Shown here: in pieces, positions 40,264 through 51,566 of the stretch
Numbering within the stretch: the first letter of the stretch is position 1
How the letters are laid out: every line of letters begins with the position of its first letter
DNA from: Linum tenue
Taxonomy: Eukaryota > Streptophyta > Magnoliopsida > Malpighiales > Linaceae
Assembly (NCBI GenBank): GCA_946122785.1
Contig: CAMGYJ010000007.1
Location: 2,992,909 to 3,056,908 of the forward strand
Length of the DNA stretch: 64,000 nucleotides
Direction of reading: 5' to 3'
The notes under the pieces: model-generated
What the model was told of the DNA's origin: nothing
Seen by the model: only the letters and a program-made list of their open reading frames with translations
Databases searched by the model: none
Translations under genes and position numbers: made by a program

Positions 40264-41409
40264 GATCTGTGATTGATCAAAATCATAGTCTTTTGGCCCC
40301 TTTTTCTATGGGTTTTTTTTTTCTTCTTCTTCTTCTTCTTCTTCTACATGTTTTCTTGGGGAACCTCTGTTTTCTTATCTTCGCCGGTGACCTGTTTTTT
40401 TCAATGTGGGTTTTGGTGGTAAACCCTTTTGAAATTTTTACGATGCATATGATGTATAAAGAAAGATCGGAGTATTTTTTTTATAGAAATTATATATATT
40501 TTTATAGTCTGAACGAGTAGAAATGATATGTTTTTCACCGATTTGAACATAAAGTTATTCGCAGGTATCATATCCTACGAGCATCATTATGTTGCGAGCG
40601 ACTTGATTCATTTGCAACCTTAAACAAAAACTATCTTGAGCACCATCTCCTTGAAGTTCTAGGGTCAAACCTCGAAATTCTGGTTAAAAACAGGATATCC
40701 GAACAAGTCAGTTTATTAATCTCTTGTAACTCTTTTAGAAATTACATATTCTATTTGTTGTTAAATACTTAAATGGTTTGTATTCACTTGTCATCTATGT
40801 TTGCATTAAATGCGAAACTTATAAAAGATTCAAATTTAGATGGAAATTCAGATTTATTTACTCGTTTTGTTTGCACAATAGTGATTTGCTTATACAAACT
40901 TTGAATTTATGAATTGGCATAAAATTCATTCTCGAATCTGAACTTGGATCATTTGAATGAACTGATTCGGTATTACAAAACTTCATGGATTCTCGGAAGC
41001 CATAGCCCATAAGTGGTCATATTAGGAGAAAGAAAGAGAGGCGAGCCATATTAATATGGCCATGGGTAACCAAGAAAATGTAAGGAATCAAAGCCAAATC
41101 AGGTTTGGAAAAGGATCAATTATTTGTGGGGTCTCTTTGCAAAGGAGAAAACAGAGCCTAGTATTTATGAAGAATTGCAAAGTATAAATCCACCGAATTT
41201 GTTGTTGATGGTTAGTAAGATGGTATCCATGTGTTTTCTTTTGCTGCGAAAAAATGTTTTTGAGAGAGTCTCAGCCGTCAATTCTTATGGTTGTTTTTTT
41301 CAAGTTTAATAAATGTTTCTGTCTCCTGAAATTCAAGCGAACTTGGAATTCACTTGGTAAGCAAAAGAAGAAGAAAAATGATTCTCTCTGAAAAGGCGAT
41401 TAAGAAAAG
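40264..41409. other. 3' UTR and intergenic spacer
   Basis: Begins with a (TTC)n run at about 40,321-40,344 in the 3' UTR of the preceding gene. The rest is AT-rich and I see no gene. Confidence 0.4.
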
Positions 41410-41850
41410 GGGCGATACTTGGCAGCAACCCAGGTTGCAGCCCATAGCTGCTGCCAGGCCAGGTGGTGCTTCCTGATTGGGCTACCATTAATATTATTTT
41501 TTAATTACTAACTACAATAACGGAGGAACGGAACGGTACAAGACTTCCGTCAATTCCATTTTTTATTGGGATTAACGGTAAGGTGCAGCAGCTCCCAAAT
41601 ATCATAGCTTGCCTTAGACTAACTCCAACCCTTGCTTGCAAATTTGGAGAAAGGCTATATTTTGCCTTTTTTCATCTCCAACCCATCAATAACTTAGCTT
41701 CCAAATTTGGAGATTGGGGTGTTGGGGTGGATAGGTAGCAGCTGGAAGGGGGAAAGGGGGCAAATATACCAGCTGGAAAGGGGACCTCGCCTGCACGCGG
41801 GGTCCCCTGCTGCTGCTTTTTTTTTTTTCATTTTTTGTTTGTATTTATTT

Positions 41851-41928
41851 GTGTGGGTGTGTTTGCGTTTTAGTTTGTGTGGGTGTGTTTGCGTTTTAGT
41901 TTGTGTGGGTGTGTTTGCGTTTTAGTTT
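41851..41928. repeat. minisatellite, three 26-bp units
   Basis: Three exact head-to-tail copies of a GTGTGGGTGTGTTTGC-containing 26-bp unit, inside the Harbinger element near its left end. Confidence 0.95.
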
Positions 41929-42105
41929 GAAAGAAGTAATATAGTGACAATAAAACGGTCACATTGCAACAGACACATTTTAACGGCCATAAAACGGTCA
42001 TATTTTTTTTTCTATATAATGAGTAACTTCTCATGGTTTTTCTGCACTCATTCTCAAATCAATCTCTCTCATTCTCTTCTATTTATCATCTCTCAAAACA
42101 AAAAC

Positions 42106-42735
42106 ATGTCAAGTAAGAGAGGCCCCAATTGGAAAGCTCATGAAGATGTAAACTTGTGCAAATCTTGGATATCAATATCTGAAGATGGAGCGGTTGGCAT
42201 CAATCAAAAGAGCACGAGATTATGGGAAAGGGTGGAGAGGGAATTTCGAAGAAGCGATCCTCATACAATTCGTACTACGGATTCAATGGAATCCCGACTG
42301 AGACTTATCAGTAACAAGTGTAAAGTTTGGAAGGGAGCTTTGCAGAGGGCGGAGAGGAGTCAAACGAGCGGTACCAACCAAGTTGATGTGGTATTGTTTT
42401 GGAAACTTTAACTTTTGTATTTCTTATTTTTATGTATACTTATCTAACTTGTGTATTAATAATTTTGATAGGAATTTGTAGCAAGGAGAATATATAAGGA
42501 AGAGAATGGGGACAAAGCCTTTGAACATGAGCATTGTTGGGTCATCCTTCGAAATTGCCCAAAGTGGTATTGTGACCCTCAATTGGTTGTTGGTCCAATT
42601 CCACCTATGGGTCAAGGTTCTCAAAGTTCTCCCACAGGTATTGGTTCTCAATCCTCCCCTGTGGAAGGCCTCGACGACATACCAGACGAGGGAGCTACGC
42701 CTTTCGTGCTGTCTCGCCCTGAAGGACGTTATTGA
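42106..42735 (+). CDS. PIF/Harbinger ORF1, Myb/trihelix-like DNA-binding protein
   Basis: Accessory protein that in this superfamily works with the transposase and helps it bind DNA or enter the nucleus. Exon 1 is 42,106-42,390 and exon 2 is 42,472-42,735, phase 0, giving 182 residues. The Myb/SANT-like domain is at the N-terminus (RGPNWKAHEDVNLCKSWISI, then KSTRLWERVEREFRR). Exon 2 has the conserved EHCWVILRNCPKW segment. The end RPEGRY is shorter than the usual RPxGRKKAK basic tail, so the C-terminus may be truncated. It lies tail-to-tail with the transposase, 111 bp apart. Confidence 0.85.
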
Positions 42736-42846
42736 ATCTTTTGACTAACTACAAAACACACTTTATTGAAACATGAAATACAATCACACACTGAAACTTG
42801 AAATACAAACTACCAAACAAGCAATACAATCCATAATTAAACAATA

Positions 42847-44109
42847 CTAGTTATTGCCCTGCAAATTCCAAAGATGCTCAACCAAGTCATTTCGAAGCGC
42901 ATGATGTGTTGTTGAGGAGCGAAGCCTATTATTTCTAGCCAAATAATCAACCAGAGTTGGAACGTGTCGGTTGATTGGTTGAGGTTGTTCATGGACCTCA
43001 TAATCAAGGTCATCATCCATCTCATCATCAGAATCAACTTGCTCATCCTCGATTATCATGTTGTGTAATATAATGCACGTTAACATTATATTGTTCAGGG
43101 TGACAACATCCCAAGCTCTTGCAGGGCCACGAACAATTGCCCATCTTGATTGGAGGATTCCAAATGCCCGCTCTACGTCTTTGCGGTGTGCTTCTTGACG
43201 TTGAGCAAACAAAGCCTCTTTGTTTGACCTTGGATTGCTGAAGGTCTTCACTAAAGTCGACCATGAGGGATAAATACCGTCGGCCAAATAATAGCATTGA
43301 TCATAAGCATTGCCATTTACCTCAAATCGTACATGTGGAGCGCTTCCATTGACAATACGATCAAACACTGGCGACATCCCCAGAACATTTATATCGTTGT
43401 TCGATCCAGGAGATCCAAAGAAAGCATGCCATATCCATGTGTTGTAGGAGGCCACCGCCTCTAGAATGATTGTTGGCCTATGCATATGGCCGATGTATTG
43501 TCCTGCCCAGCCACTTGGACAATTCCTCCATTCCCAATGCATACAGTCAATTGATCCAATCATTCCAGGAAAGCCACGTCTTGAGGCTTTACTGAGTAAG
43601 ATCCTTAAATCGGCAGGAGTAGGTGCGCGAAGATATGTGGCCCCATACATGTTGATAATGTTGTTGCAGAACTTTCTGAAGACCTCCATCAAAGTGCTCT
43701 CACCCATACGAACATACTCGTCAAGTTGATCAGCTGGAGAACCATATGCTAGCATGCGCATCGCACCAGTAAGCTTCTGCTCTGGAGATAATGATAATTG
43801 ACCCAAGCTATCACGCCGTAGAGCAAATGAGGGGTCAAACCTCACAATGTCGCCCATAATGCGATGGAATAATCTTGGTTGCATCCGATAGCGCCTTCTA
43901 AATATGCGAGCATTGTATACTGGATTTGGATCGAAGTAATCCCTCATAAGACGGCGATTACATTCGACCCTTTCACGATCAATGTGACGTCGACTTGATG
44001 AACCTTCAGCCAGCCTCCGGCCGATTAAACTCAACCGTAGGTGGTGAAACCTCTCGTACTCTTCGATTTCTTCTTCTCCTCCCGACGATGAGCTATCTGA
44101 CATACTCAT
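42847..44109 (-). CDS. PIF/Harbinger DDE transposase
   Basis: Catalyses excision and insertion of the element. A single exon of 420 residues if it starts at the MSMSDSSSSGG methionine (44,109); an in-frame extension to 44,247 reads as a hydrophobic, unlikely leader. The catalytic triad is visible: D in GSIDCMHWEW, D in GSNNDINVL, and E in HRKDVERAFGILQSRW. The N-terminal half has the family pattern (RRRYRMQPRLFHRIM; GESTLMEVFRKFC). Length is usual for the family (about 400). There are no stops or frameshifts, so it may still be active. Confidence 0.93.
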   Translation of the reverse strand: MSMSDSSSSGGEEEIEEYERFHHLRLSLIGRRLAEGSSSRRHIDRERVECNRRLMRDYFDPNPVYNARIFRRRYRMQPRLFHRIMGDIVRFDPSFALRRDSLGQLSLSPEQKLTGAMRMLAYGSPADQLDEYVRMGESTLMEVFRKFCNNIINMYGATYLRAPTPADLRILLSKASRRGFPGMIGSIDCMHWEWRNCPSGWAGQYIGHMHRPTIILEAVASYNTWIWHAFFGSPGSNNDINVLGMSPVFDRIVNGSAPHVRFEVNGNAYDQCYYLADGIYPSWSTLVKTFSNPRSNKEALFAQRQEAHRKDVERAFGILQSRWAIVRGPARAWDVVTLNNIMLTCIILHNMIIEDEQVDSDDEMDDDLDYEVHEQPQPINRHVPTLVDYLARNNRLRSSTTHHALRNDLVEHLWNLQGNN

Positions 44110-44924
44110 GATGAATGTGTTTGTTTTAGAAATGGGAAGAAGTTTCAGTGAGTTGATGAAAAATGAAGAATTGTGATTTATAAACAAATATGATGCACAA
44201 AACGACAAAAAAACGGTCATAAAGTAACGACTAAAAAAAACGGTCATATTTGGATTGGTCCAAAAAAACGGTCATAAAGTAACGGCTACAAAAAATGACT
44301 AATTTTGCAAAAAAAAAAAATATCTCGGAATTAAAAAAAAAATTACATCGAAAATTTTGTTTTCACAAGTAATAACAAACTATAAAAAAATTAAAGTGAA
44401 TTACAAGAATGATATTGTAAATAAGTATGGATTATGGAAATTAAATCAAAAAAAGATGTGGGAAGCTAAATTTGGAAGCTTTTAGGGTTGGAGCAAAAAG
44501 GTGTTTTGGGGAGGCAAATATGCACATTTGAGAGCTTGGGAGGCTAAATATAGCTTTTGGGGTTGGAGTTAGTCTAAGACACTTTTTACTCAACCTTTTG
44601 ATTTAAGTCTTTTATTACAAGAAGGAAAGTGATGACTTTTGATATTAGATTTGAAGTTTCAAGAACATAATTTCAAGAAAAACGATTTCTTACCACCCTG
44701 AACCACTTAGTACCACTTTCATTTTTAGCTAAAATTTTACACATAATAAACGAGTGACCTATTGTGATTTACAAATTTTCCAAAAATTTTAGGACCAAAT
44801 ATATTTGCCTTATATAGGATGGTAACTTATGGTAAACGATGGTGAAATATAATAATTGTGTTTAGTATATTTATTTATCATGCATAACACCATGCGATGG
44901 AGGAGCTATGTTGAAACTAGGAGG

Positions 44925-45385
44925 TAGGGTTGGTAAACGGTTATTCTGTTAACGGTGTAACTGATAATCAAATTGGAATTGGGGCTTAACGGTTATGTCG
45001 ATAACCGATTATTGTGTACTTGTGTTGCATTGAGTTGATTATGAATTGATATATATCTATGTTAAATTATTTTTTATACAATGATAACAACTTAAGAAAA
45101 GAACACATGCCTATGTATGAAAAATTACAAAAGATTTACAATTGAAAAAAGGAGGTCTTTTGTTGGTTAGGTTATCGATCGGTTATTTTGGTATAACCTT
45201 GCCGAATCACTTAGTCAACGGGTATCCAGTTAACCGACACAATAATCGAGAATCGACTATACGATTACGGTCAACCAACTAATTTAAACGGTACGGTTAA
45301 CAATAAGTTTAAAATGCTTAACGGTTAACCGAGAACCGATTAAATGGTTTCGGTTATAACCGAACCGAATCGATTATCAGCCCTA
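44925..45385. mobile_element. hAT-like MITE in the loop of the fold-back element
   Basis: Ends are TAGGGTTGGTAAACGG and, inverted, TAGGGCTGATAATCGATT. A perfect 8-bp target duplication, CTAGGAGG, lies at 44,917-44,924 and 45,386-45,393. Subterminal AACGGTTA/TAACCGTT motifs recur. No coding capacity. Confidence 0.85.
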
Positions 45386-45934
45386 CTAGGAGGGGTTGTA
45401 GCACCCATCAACTGTGAAATATAGGTAAAGTTACATTAAAACTTGATAAATTTCTCACCATTTTAATACAAAAGATTAATAAAAATCTCAAATTTTCTAA
45501 AAGAATGTAATTTGAGATAATATCTATTTGAATATATCTTGAACCATACATTTTTTAACTATGTATTCCACCATTGAAAAGTATGTTCATATTATCATAC
45601 ATTTTTTTTATAATGAATGATTTATTTCTTTGTACAAGAATTAATTCATTTAAAATTATGTTCTTGAAACTTCAAATCTAATATCAAAAGTCTTCACTTT
45701 CCTCCTTGCAAAAAAAGAGTTAAATCAAAAGGTTGAGTGCTATGATATTTGGGAGTTGCTGCACCTTACCGTTAATCCCAATGAAAAATGGAAATAACGG
45801 AAGTCTTATCGTTCCGTTCCGTTCCTCCGTGATTAGTAATTAAAAAATGAAATTAATGGTAGCCCAATCAGGAAGCGCCACCTGGCCTGGCAGAAGCTAC
45901 GGGCTACAACCCGGGTTGCTGCCAAGTATCGCCC

Positions 45935-47240
45935 ATTTTGCCCTTAAGAAAATACACGTGGTTTTCCCGTAAAAAAAAATACATGTGGTTGGAATAATTT
46001 GTCTTCAGTTTAAGGTATATAATTTTCATGGTAGATACTAGATAGTTCTATATCGTACTCACACCAATCACGTTATAAAATCGTTCGTCGCCATTCAAAT
46101 CGCTATAATACAACTTATTTTGTAACCATCACTGCTCAGTGTTTATACATCCTTTGCACTCACCATGCAAATGCGCACATCATTCACAACCAAATTGTCT
46201 CCTTTTTAGACCTCATTTGTCAAACTCGCAATCAATAAGTAATAACTAATAAGTGAGCTCAGAAGATGGCCTATGTGGTGGATATGTGCATTCAATTTCT
46301 TTTTGATAGAGCTGTGCATTCATTTTGTGACTCCGTTTTCAACTGACTTTAATTCATGCAAGTAGACTATACTATCTATCCATCTACCGATATTATTAAC
46401 ATTTATTTTACATGCATGCACCTCCATCCAAGGTGTCTCTTCCGGTATATGAAATTGGTTAAATACTACACATACATTTTTTTACAACTCGAATTATTAG
46501 TACCAAAATAATATTGGATGAATGACTTGCTTCCAAGCGAAGCGAAAATAACTACAATGATTTCACCTACATAGTCAAAACGCATGTTACATACATTGAT
46601 ACAACTACTTTGAGCCACCCGCATCAAACTCTAACCGTAGAAATCAGACGTCTTTTGACATCAAACGAACAGGTTCGATCGAAACAAATTTTTTTTTTTG
46701 CGAGATCAATTTTGTGGTGGATTATTTAGTCTCCTCAGATCATTCGAACGTATTTCTGATTCACCTCGAGTGTTGATTATGCGTGCATCAAATGGTTTTC
46801 TAAGAAAAAGGAGTGGGTTGACTAGGCTACTTGATGGATGCATTAATTTGGTGTCTCCATTATTGCAACAAAGAAGAAAGTAGTTCACCCTCCGAAGTTT
46901 TCCACAATGATTAATGAGACGGTCTATCATTGCGCAATTGATATGCCTAGGGACCCATTCGGGCCTGCTTCTTTTTCTATCTTGGGCTTTTTAATTTTCA
47001 TGAATGGGCCGCGGGCCGCGGGGAAGCTCGAGCAGGGGAAGGACGAATCAAAGAGTATCAGTGAATAAACTGATACGTCGCCGTCAGGTGCGACCGGGAA
47101 TTCTTTATTATTTTCCTCTTCTTTTGGGTACGAAACACGACCGGGAATTGTCTTGCAACTTCCATTTGTTCCGGCGGAAGGGAAAGGAAGGGTCAGCGGA
47201 GCGGAGAAAGAACGAAAAGAAAGCAGAAGGAAGAATAGCA
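45935..47240. other. intergenic region upstream of the KGD4-like gene
   Basis: AT-rich to about 46.9 kb, then a GC-richer leader before the ATG at 47,241. No gene recognised, and no clear TATA box. Confidence 0.4.
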
Positions 47241-48750
47241 ATGGCAGGAGTAGCACAGGCGTTGAAGCGAATCCCTAGCATCAAGTTCCCTCAGCGGCGT
47301 CCCAATCCTTCCACAGGTAAGAACCAATTTCTGATTTCTTCAGCGGAAAGATTTTTGAACGTTCAGATGAGTTATTGGCAATGTCTCTCGGATCTTTTTC
47401 TCGGTACGGCTCAGAGCGACGCTCGAATTTCGGGTTTGCGGATACGAGTTCGGCGATGATTGAGAACCTTAGTTGAGATGTCTTGAATACGTATTCATTA
47501 GAATTTGAATGGAGTTCCAATTTTGAAGGCTTAGCTTCGGTTGTTGGCTTGGGGAATACGCTGCTTGGGGTTTGCTCGGATTGATTGCTGCGTAGTGCTG
47601 TGCTTGGCTTCTGTGAAAATTAAAGAACTTTTTTCCTTTATTGTCTGGGGGAACTGGATCGTTTTAGCAAGCTTCTGGTTTTAGTTTTGATGCGTTTCTT
47701 GGTGTGAAGGATAGGTCTGGATCTGCCTTCTATTGAGGTAAAGATATTGGGATGTCTTGTTGAACGAGAAGTTCAAGAAACTGTGTTAATTGATGAAGAA
47801 AACATTGAATGGTTCAAGGATGGATGATATTTAATACTCGATATCTGCAGGCGTGGATATTAGAAGTAGTCAATGTATTTGGATTTAGGAGATGCTATGA
47901 ATTCATTATTTATAAGGCTTTGGATTGTCAATTGTTCTAGGTATTTTAGCAAGAGAACGTAAACTATGTCTAGTGCGAGTTTGGCAAAACCGTGATGTAT
48001 GTGTCCTTTTGAGGCAAATGCCTCGTGTCATGTTTTGAGTTGTGATTCAACTAGCTATGGAAATGCTGTTTTGAGTTGCAAATTTAACTGACAAATTTAC
48101 TCCCACAGGTTCTGTTTCCAAGACAGAAGGAGCTTCCGCTGCTGGAAATGCTGTTTCAAACTTCTTCTCCAGTGCAAAAGCTTCAAACCCTCTTGGAGGT
48201 CAAGCTTCTCTTCAGCCCAAACGAACGCCAGTTTCTCGTGATGAGATTGAGACAATCTTGGTAGGTTCAGAGCTTGTATGCTTACTGTTTGCCTGTGATT
48301 TTGCTTATTTGTTCATTATTATGTCATACTTCAATGTTGTCATGCATACATCGTCACTCGCCTTAGGAGTAATGCCGGATGACAATATCTTCTTACTGGC
48401 TAAATGGCACAGACTATACCTAGCGGTTTCAAAATGGAGTTGTCAGCTAATTTCTTAGCTAAAAAAAGATCAGGCTTTTAACTTGTGGTACAAAGTGATT
48501 TCCACACTAAGCCCTTGTTCAATGATAATGGGACTTCATTATTGCTCTGGAGATCGTTTCTAAGCCAGTGATAGCTCTAAATTGCTTTTGCTGCCAGAAA
48601 CTAGGAGTGTTGAGTTTCGAGTCGTTACGTGAGGGAAAAAATTGCCACAAACGGTTGACTTTAGCTTGAGCATCTGTTGAACAGATTTGCTGAGTACACT
48701 AATAATCTCTATTTTCACGTTTACTTGGCAGTTGGGCGGCTGCATCTGAT
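47241..48750 (+). CDS. KGD4/MRPS36-like small mitochondrial protein
   Basis: Exons are 47241-47316, 48109-48260 and 48733-48750, in phase, giving 81 residues. It begins MAGVAQALKRIPSIKFPQRR, with an IKFPxR motif. It ends TPVSRDEIETILLGGCI. This start/end pattern matches the Kgd4/MRPS36 family, which recruits the E3 (lipoamide dehydrogenase) subunit to the mitochondrial 2-oxoglutarate dehydrogenase complex. The middle is Ser/Ala-rich and low-complexity. The last exon codes only for LGGCI plus stop. Function is inferred from short motifs, so the family call is good but the role is less certain. It converges on the NdhS gene. Confidence 0.75.
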
Positions 48751-49054
48751 CATCTGGTTGAAGTTCAAAACGCGATGGTGCGTCTTTTCTAATTGAATGT
48801 CTTTGGAACATCTAAAGTTCATATACTGATTTTCTGTCAAAGCCGAGAACACAATTTCCAAACTGGATCTTTTTTCATACTACAACAGAGAGGGGAGGAA
48901 CTAAAAGTTTGCTTGCTTGTATTAATTTTTCCATCTGTGCAAGAACTTAACAAAAATCAAACTTTTTATTACTGCCTAGTCGCACAAATCAGGAAAAGCA
49001 TACATATGAACATACTGCATACATAGATTAGACACAACAAAAGAACTAAGCAGA

Positions 49055-49762
49055 TTATGCATCTTTCTTAGCTGTAGTTTCTAGGATAACCGATAGAGGA
49101 TTTTTCCCCGGGGGGCCCTTCTCCCTGCGCTCGAGTTCTTCGAGCCGGAAAGTGATCAACCGATCCCAGACCCCTCCTTCTAGAAGAACCCCGGCCTTCC
49201 CATCTGTAATCCTCTGTACAATGCCACAGTACATGTAGTATGGACTGTTAGTGTTCTTCACAAGAGCAATCATACCAGGCATTAGCAGTGGCAACTCGGG
49301 CGCTCTAGGCTTCTTTCCAGCTGTAGTAATCCCTGCTAGAGCTCCTGAATCAGTCTTTTTAGGCGGAGGGTTTTCCTCGATGAACTTCTGCAGCCCCTTC
49401 TCCCCACCAGGAAATCCACCAGTTAGTCCCATCATTTCCTTGTCAAACCCATCTTCTGGGACGCCTTCCGGTAGCTGGCTCCCGGAACTAACTTCATCAT
49501 CTCGATCCGAGATGATCGGCTCGACGCTCCTCTTGAGTTCTTTCTCCAGGCCTTCCTCCCCATTGCAAAGCCCCCTCCCTCCCAGGAGCTGGGAGAGGTC
49601 GAATTTGGCGCTTGTTACCTGATTGAGCCTCGAATCCTTGGGTATCGAGGAGTAGGATCGCCTGTGAGGCTTGGTGTTGAGGTTCTTTTGCCCTAGGAAG
49701 TTGGATCTTAGGAGGGCACCTTGGTGAATGGGTTGGAGGGTGATGGAAGAAGAGGCCGCCAT
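49055..49762 (-). CDS. ndhS: chloroplast NAD(P)H dehydrogenase-like complex subunit S (NdhS/CRR31)
   Basis: Nuclear gene for the stromal ferredoxin-binding subunit of the thylakoid NDH complex, which mediates cyclic electron flow around photosystem I. Intronless, 235 residues. Residues 1 to about 50 are Ser/Arg-rich and lack acid, like a chloroplast transit peptide (MAASSSITLQPIHQ). A variable acidic region follows, then MMGLTGGFPGGEKGL. The C-terminal SH3-like domain covers about residues 155-215 (MPGMIALVKNTNSPYYMYCG, VQRITDGKAGVLLEGGVWD, ITFRLEELER). No introns or damage seen. Matches Arabidopsis At4g23890 in content and position, from memory. Confidence 0.93.
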   Translation of the reverse strand: MAASSSITLQPIHQGALLRSNFLGQKNLNTKPHRRSYSSIPKDSRLNQVTSAKFDLSQLLGGRGLCNGEEGLEKELKRSVEPIISDRDDEVSSGSQLPEGVPEDGFDKEMMGLTGGFPGGEKGLQKFIEENPPPKKTDSGALAGITTAGKKPRAPELPLLMPGMIALVKNTNSPYYMYCGIVQRITDGKAGVLLEGGVWDRLITFRLEELERREKGPPGKNPLSVILETTAKKDA

Positions 49763-51562
49763 GGGTTTTTAGAAGTATACCAGGTTTGGGGAAATGAATG
49801 AAAGGAAGTGGTTTCAAATCCTGGCCACAAATTTGGGACTCGTGGGAGGGATAGTACTACTCTATATTCCTGTTCTTTTGCCATCTCGTCTCTCTATCAT
49901 TTTCCTTCTTCGCTGTAGGCACAATTTGACGTTTCTGTTTGTTACATGTGGGTTGATCCTTCTGGTAACAGTTTAGTGGCTTCTCGTATTCGTTCATGAA
50001 TCATGATGTTATCCTCTTTATCCCTATATATATCTTACGTACAGGGGCCCGTTTGATGCTCACCATTCCACTGGAAGATGTCCATAAAATGTTTAGAAAT
50101 TGCAATTTTATGTATCAAGAGGCTTTAATGAACATTACAAGGGTCAGAGTGAACTTTGAATCGTGGATTAATTACAGGTTTGGTAATGTGGCTGATTGAT
50201 ACATCTGTACTGATTGATCTAATGTGGTCAAATTGGCGACTTGTGATAAATATCGTTCAAGTTTGTACGATAATACATACTGCTATGATGTCAGTTAAAT
50301 AGATTCTCGCATGTACTTCAGTCCAGTGAGCAATCCTATGGTTGTGCTACAATCGCGGCGAATAAATATGTACTTCTAAAAGATTCTTTATATTGTGTAC
50401 GATTGATTACGTCTTATTGGTGTTTAGTGTTTACAATGTAACAAGTACACGTATGGGAAATTGGGAATATATGGTGTCTGCACTCTGCATGTGACTGGGC
50501 CCGAAGCCCATTATTCTCTTGGGCCCAACGAACACACTTATTTATTTTAATCGGATTCTATTCTACCATATGCAGTCTCATTGTATTAAATTACGGTTTA
50601 CGAACTCAACTTTTCATTTTCCCGAACTTTGAGAAAACCAAAATACGGAACCCACTGTCCTGCGAGCCAAAAGTATTGGAAAACAAAACCTCCATAGCCG
50701 CACCACGGGAAAGTTCCCCTTGCTCCTCTGTTTCATGTTACCAACGCCAACGCCAACGCATAAAGGTTTTCTTTCTGCGGTAGCATATTCGGTAAGTAAA
50801 GTAACCCACCCAGTTCGTCTTCCTTCCTGCTTCTTTCTCCAATTATTCCCTTATGAATTGATCCGTTTCCCATAGCTTGCTTGTCTGCTGAATGTTATTC
50901 AAGTTGCGAAATTTCTGGATAAAGTTTTTTATTAGATTCGTGGACTTGAGAGATGTTGTACGGACGTTTAATGGGTCTTGGGTTGTTGTAAGCTCGGAGA
51001 TTATGCAGCAGCTTAATCCATTTGTGTGACCTGGATTTCGGGATTTGGGATTCGCGAGAGTTCTCTCTCTGTGAGGATTGGGGACTGTAGGGTGTAGCTG
51101 TGATGGGTAAGCTGCTGTTGGGAATTTGCTTGCTGGTTGCTGGAGGAGAGCTGTTGTTTCTTCGAAACGTTTTCTGATTTTGTTGGAATTCAGTTCTGTT
51201 GATTGAAGTGACCTTTTGGTTGGGGATTGAGCTTTTGGGTACATTTCTATTCCGCCTTTGGAATTTGCCCTAAGAAGATTGAATCTGTAGACATAATGGA
51301 TTTCTTAAACTTGATCCCTTTGTCTACTACTTGTATGCATACAATCATAGCAATAGGAGGAGTAAGGAATAGAATCTTCTGCTGAATATGCTAAAGCTTG
51401 GAAATATTGGGTTTGACTTTATATTAGACAGCACATTGAGCAGATATAGAATTCTTTTTGTCTGGGAGGGATTGCAATTTTGACACTGAGTGCTTGACCT
51501 ACCAATAGTGCATCTCCATAGTACTGATGATCCTTCTGTTTCGTGTTTCTTCTAATGTGTAG
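49763..51562. promoter_or_regulatory. divergent promoter region and 5' UTR intron of the PH-domain gene
   Basis: Upstream DNA of NdhS (-) and of the PH-domain gene (+). A 5' UTR intron for the latter is predicted from donor TTCG/GTAAGT at 50,792 to an acceptor ending at 51,562 (GTGTAG), four bases before the ATG. No other gene seen. Confidence 0.45.
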
Positions 51563-51566
51563 CTTC

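Larger units (their letters stand above)
41614..44578. mobile_element. PIF/Harbinger DNA transposon, structurally complete
   Basis: About 2.97 kb with identical 19-bp terminal inverted repeats, CTTAGACTAACTCCAACCC. It carries both ORFs of the superfamily in convergent orientation: a Myb-like ORF1 (+, 42,106-42,735) and a DDE transposase (-, 42,847-44,109). Both are open. Because the ends are palindromic with the flanking TTA/TAA, the exact 3-bp target duplication cannot be fixed. It splits the left arm of the fold-back element. Confidence 0.88.
41410..45934. mobile_element. fold-back element with about 300-bp inverted arms, carrying nested transposons
   Basis: The left arm starts GGGCGATACTTGGCAGCAAC at about 41,410. 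The right arm ends with its inverse at 45,934. Arm similarity includes CAGGCCAGGTGG/CCACCTGGCCTGG, the CCGTTCCGTTCC tract and CCCAAATATCATAG. It then continues beyond the Harbinger insertion (44,585-44,680 against about 45,650-45,735, ending TTTCAAGAACATAA). The loop is AT-rich and holds an hAT MITE. No clear target duplication was found. Superfamily is uncertain; the long arms suggest MULE-like or fold-back. Confidence 0.65.

Noticed and set aside
41614..41617. TTA as a clean 3-bp target duplication of the Harbinger element
   Set aside because: Left flank reads TTA and right flank TAA in a palindromic end, so a direct duplication cannot be shown.
46672..46690. GGTTCGATCGAA resembling a tRNA B box
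   Set aside because: No acceptor stem, A box or anticodon arm could be fitted around it.
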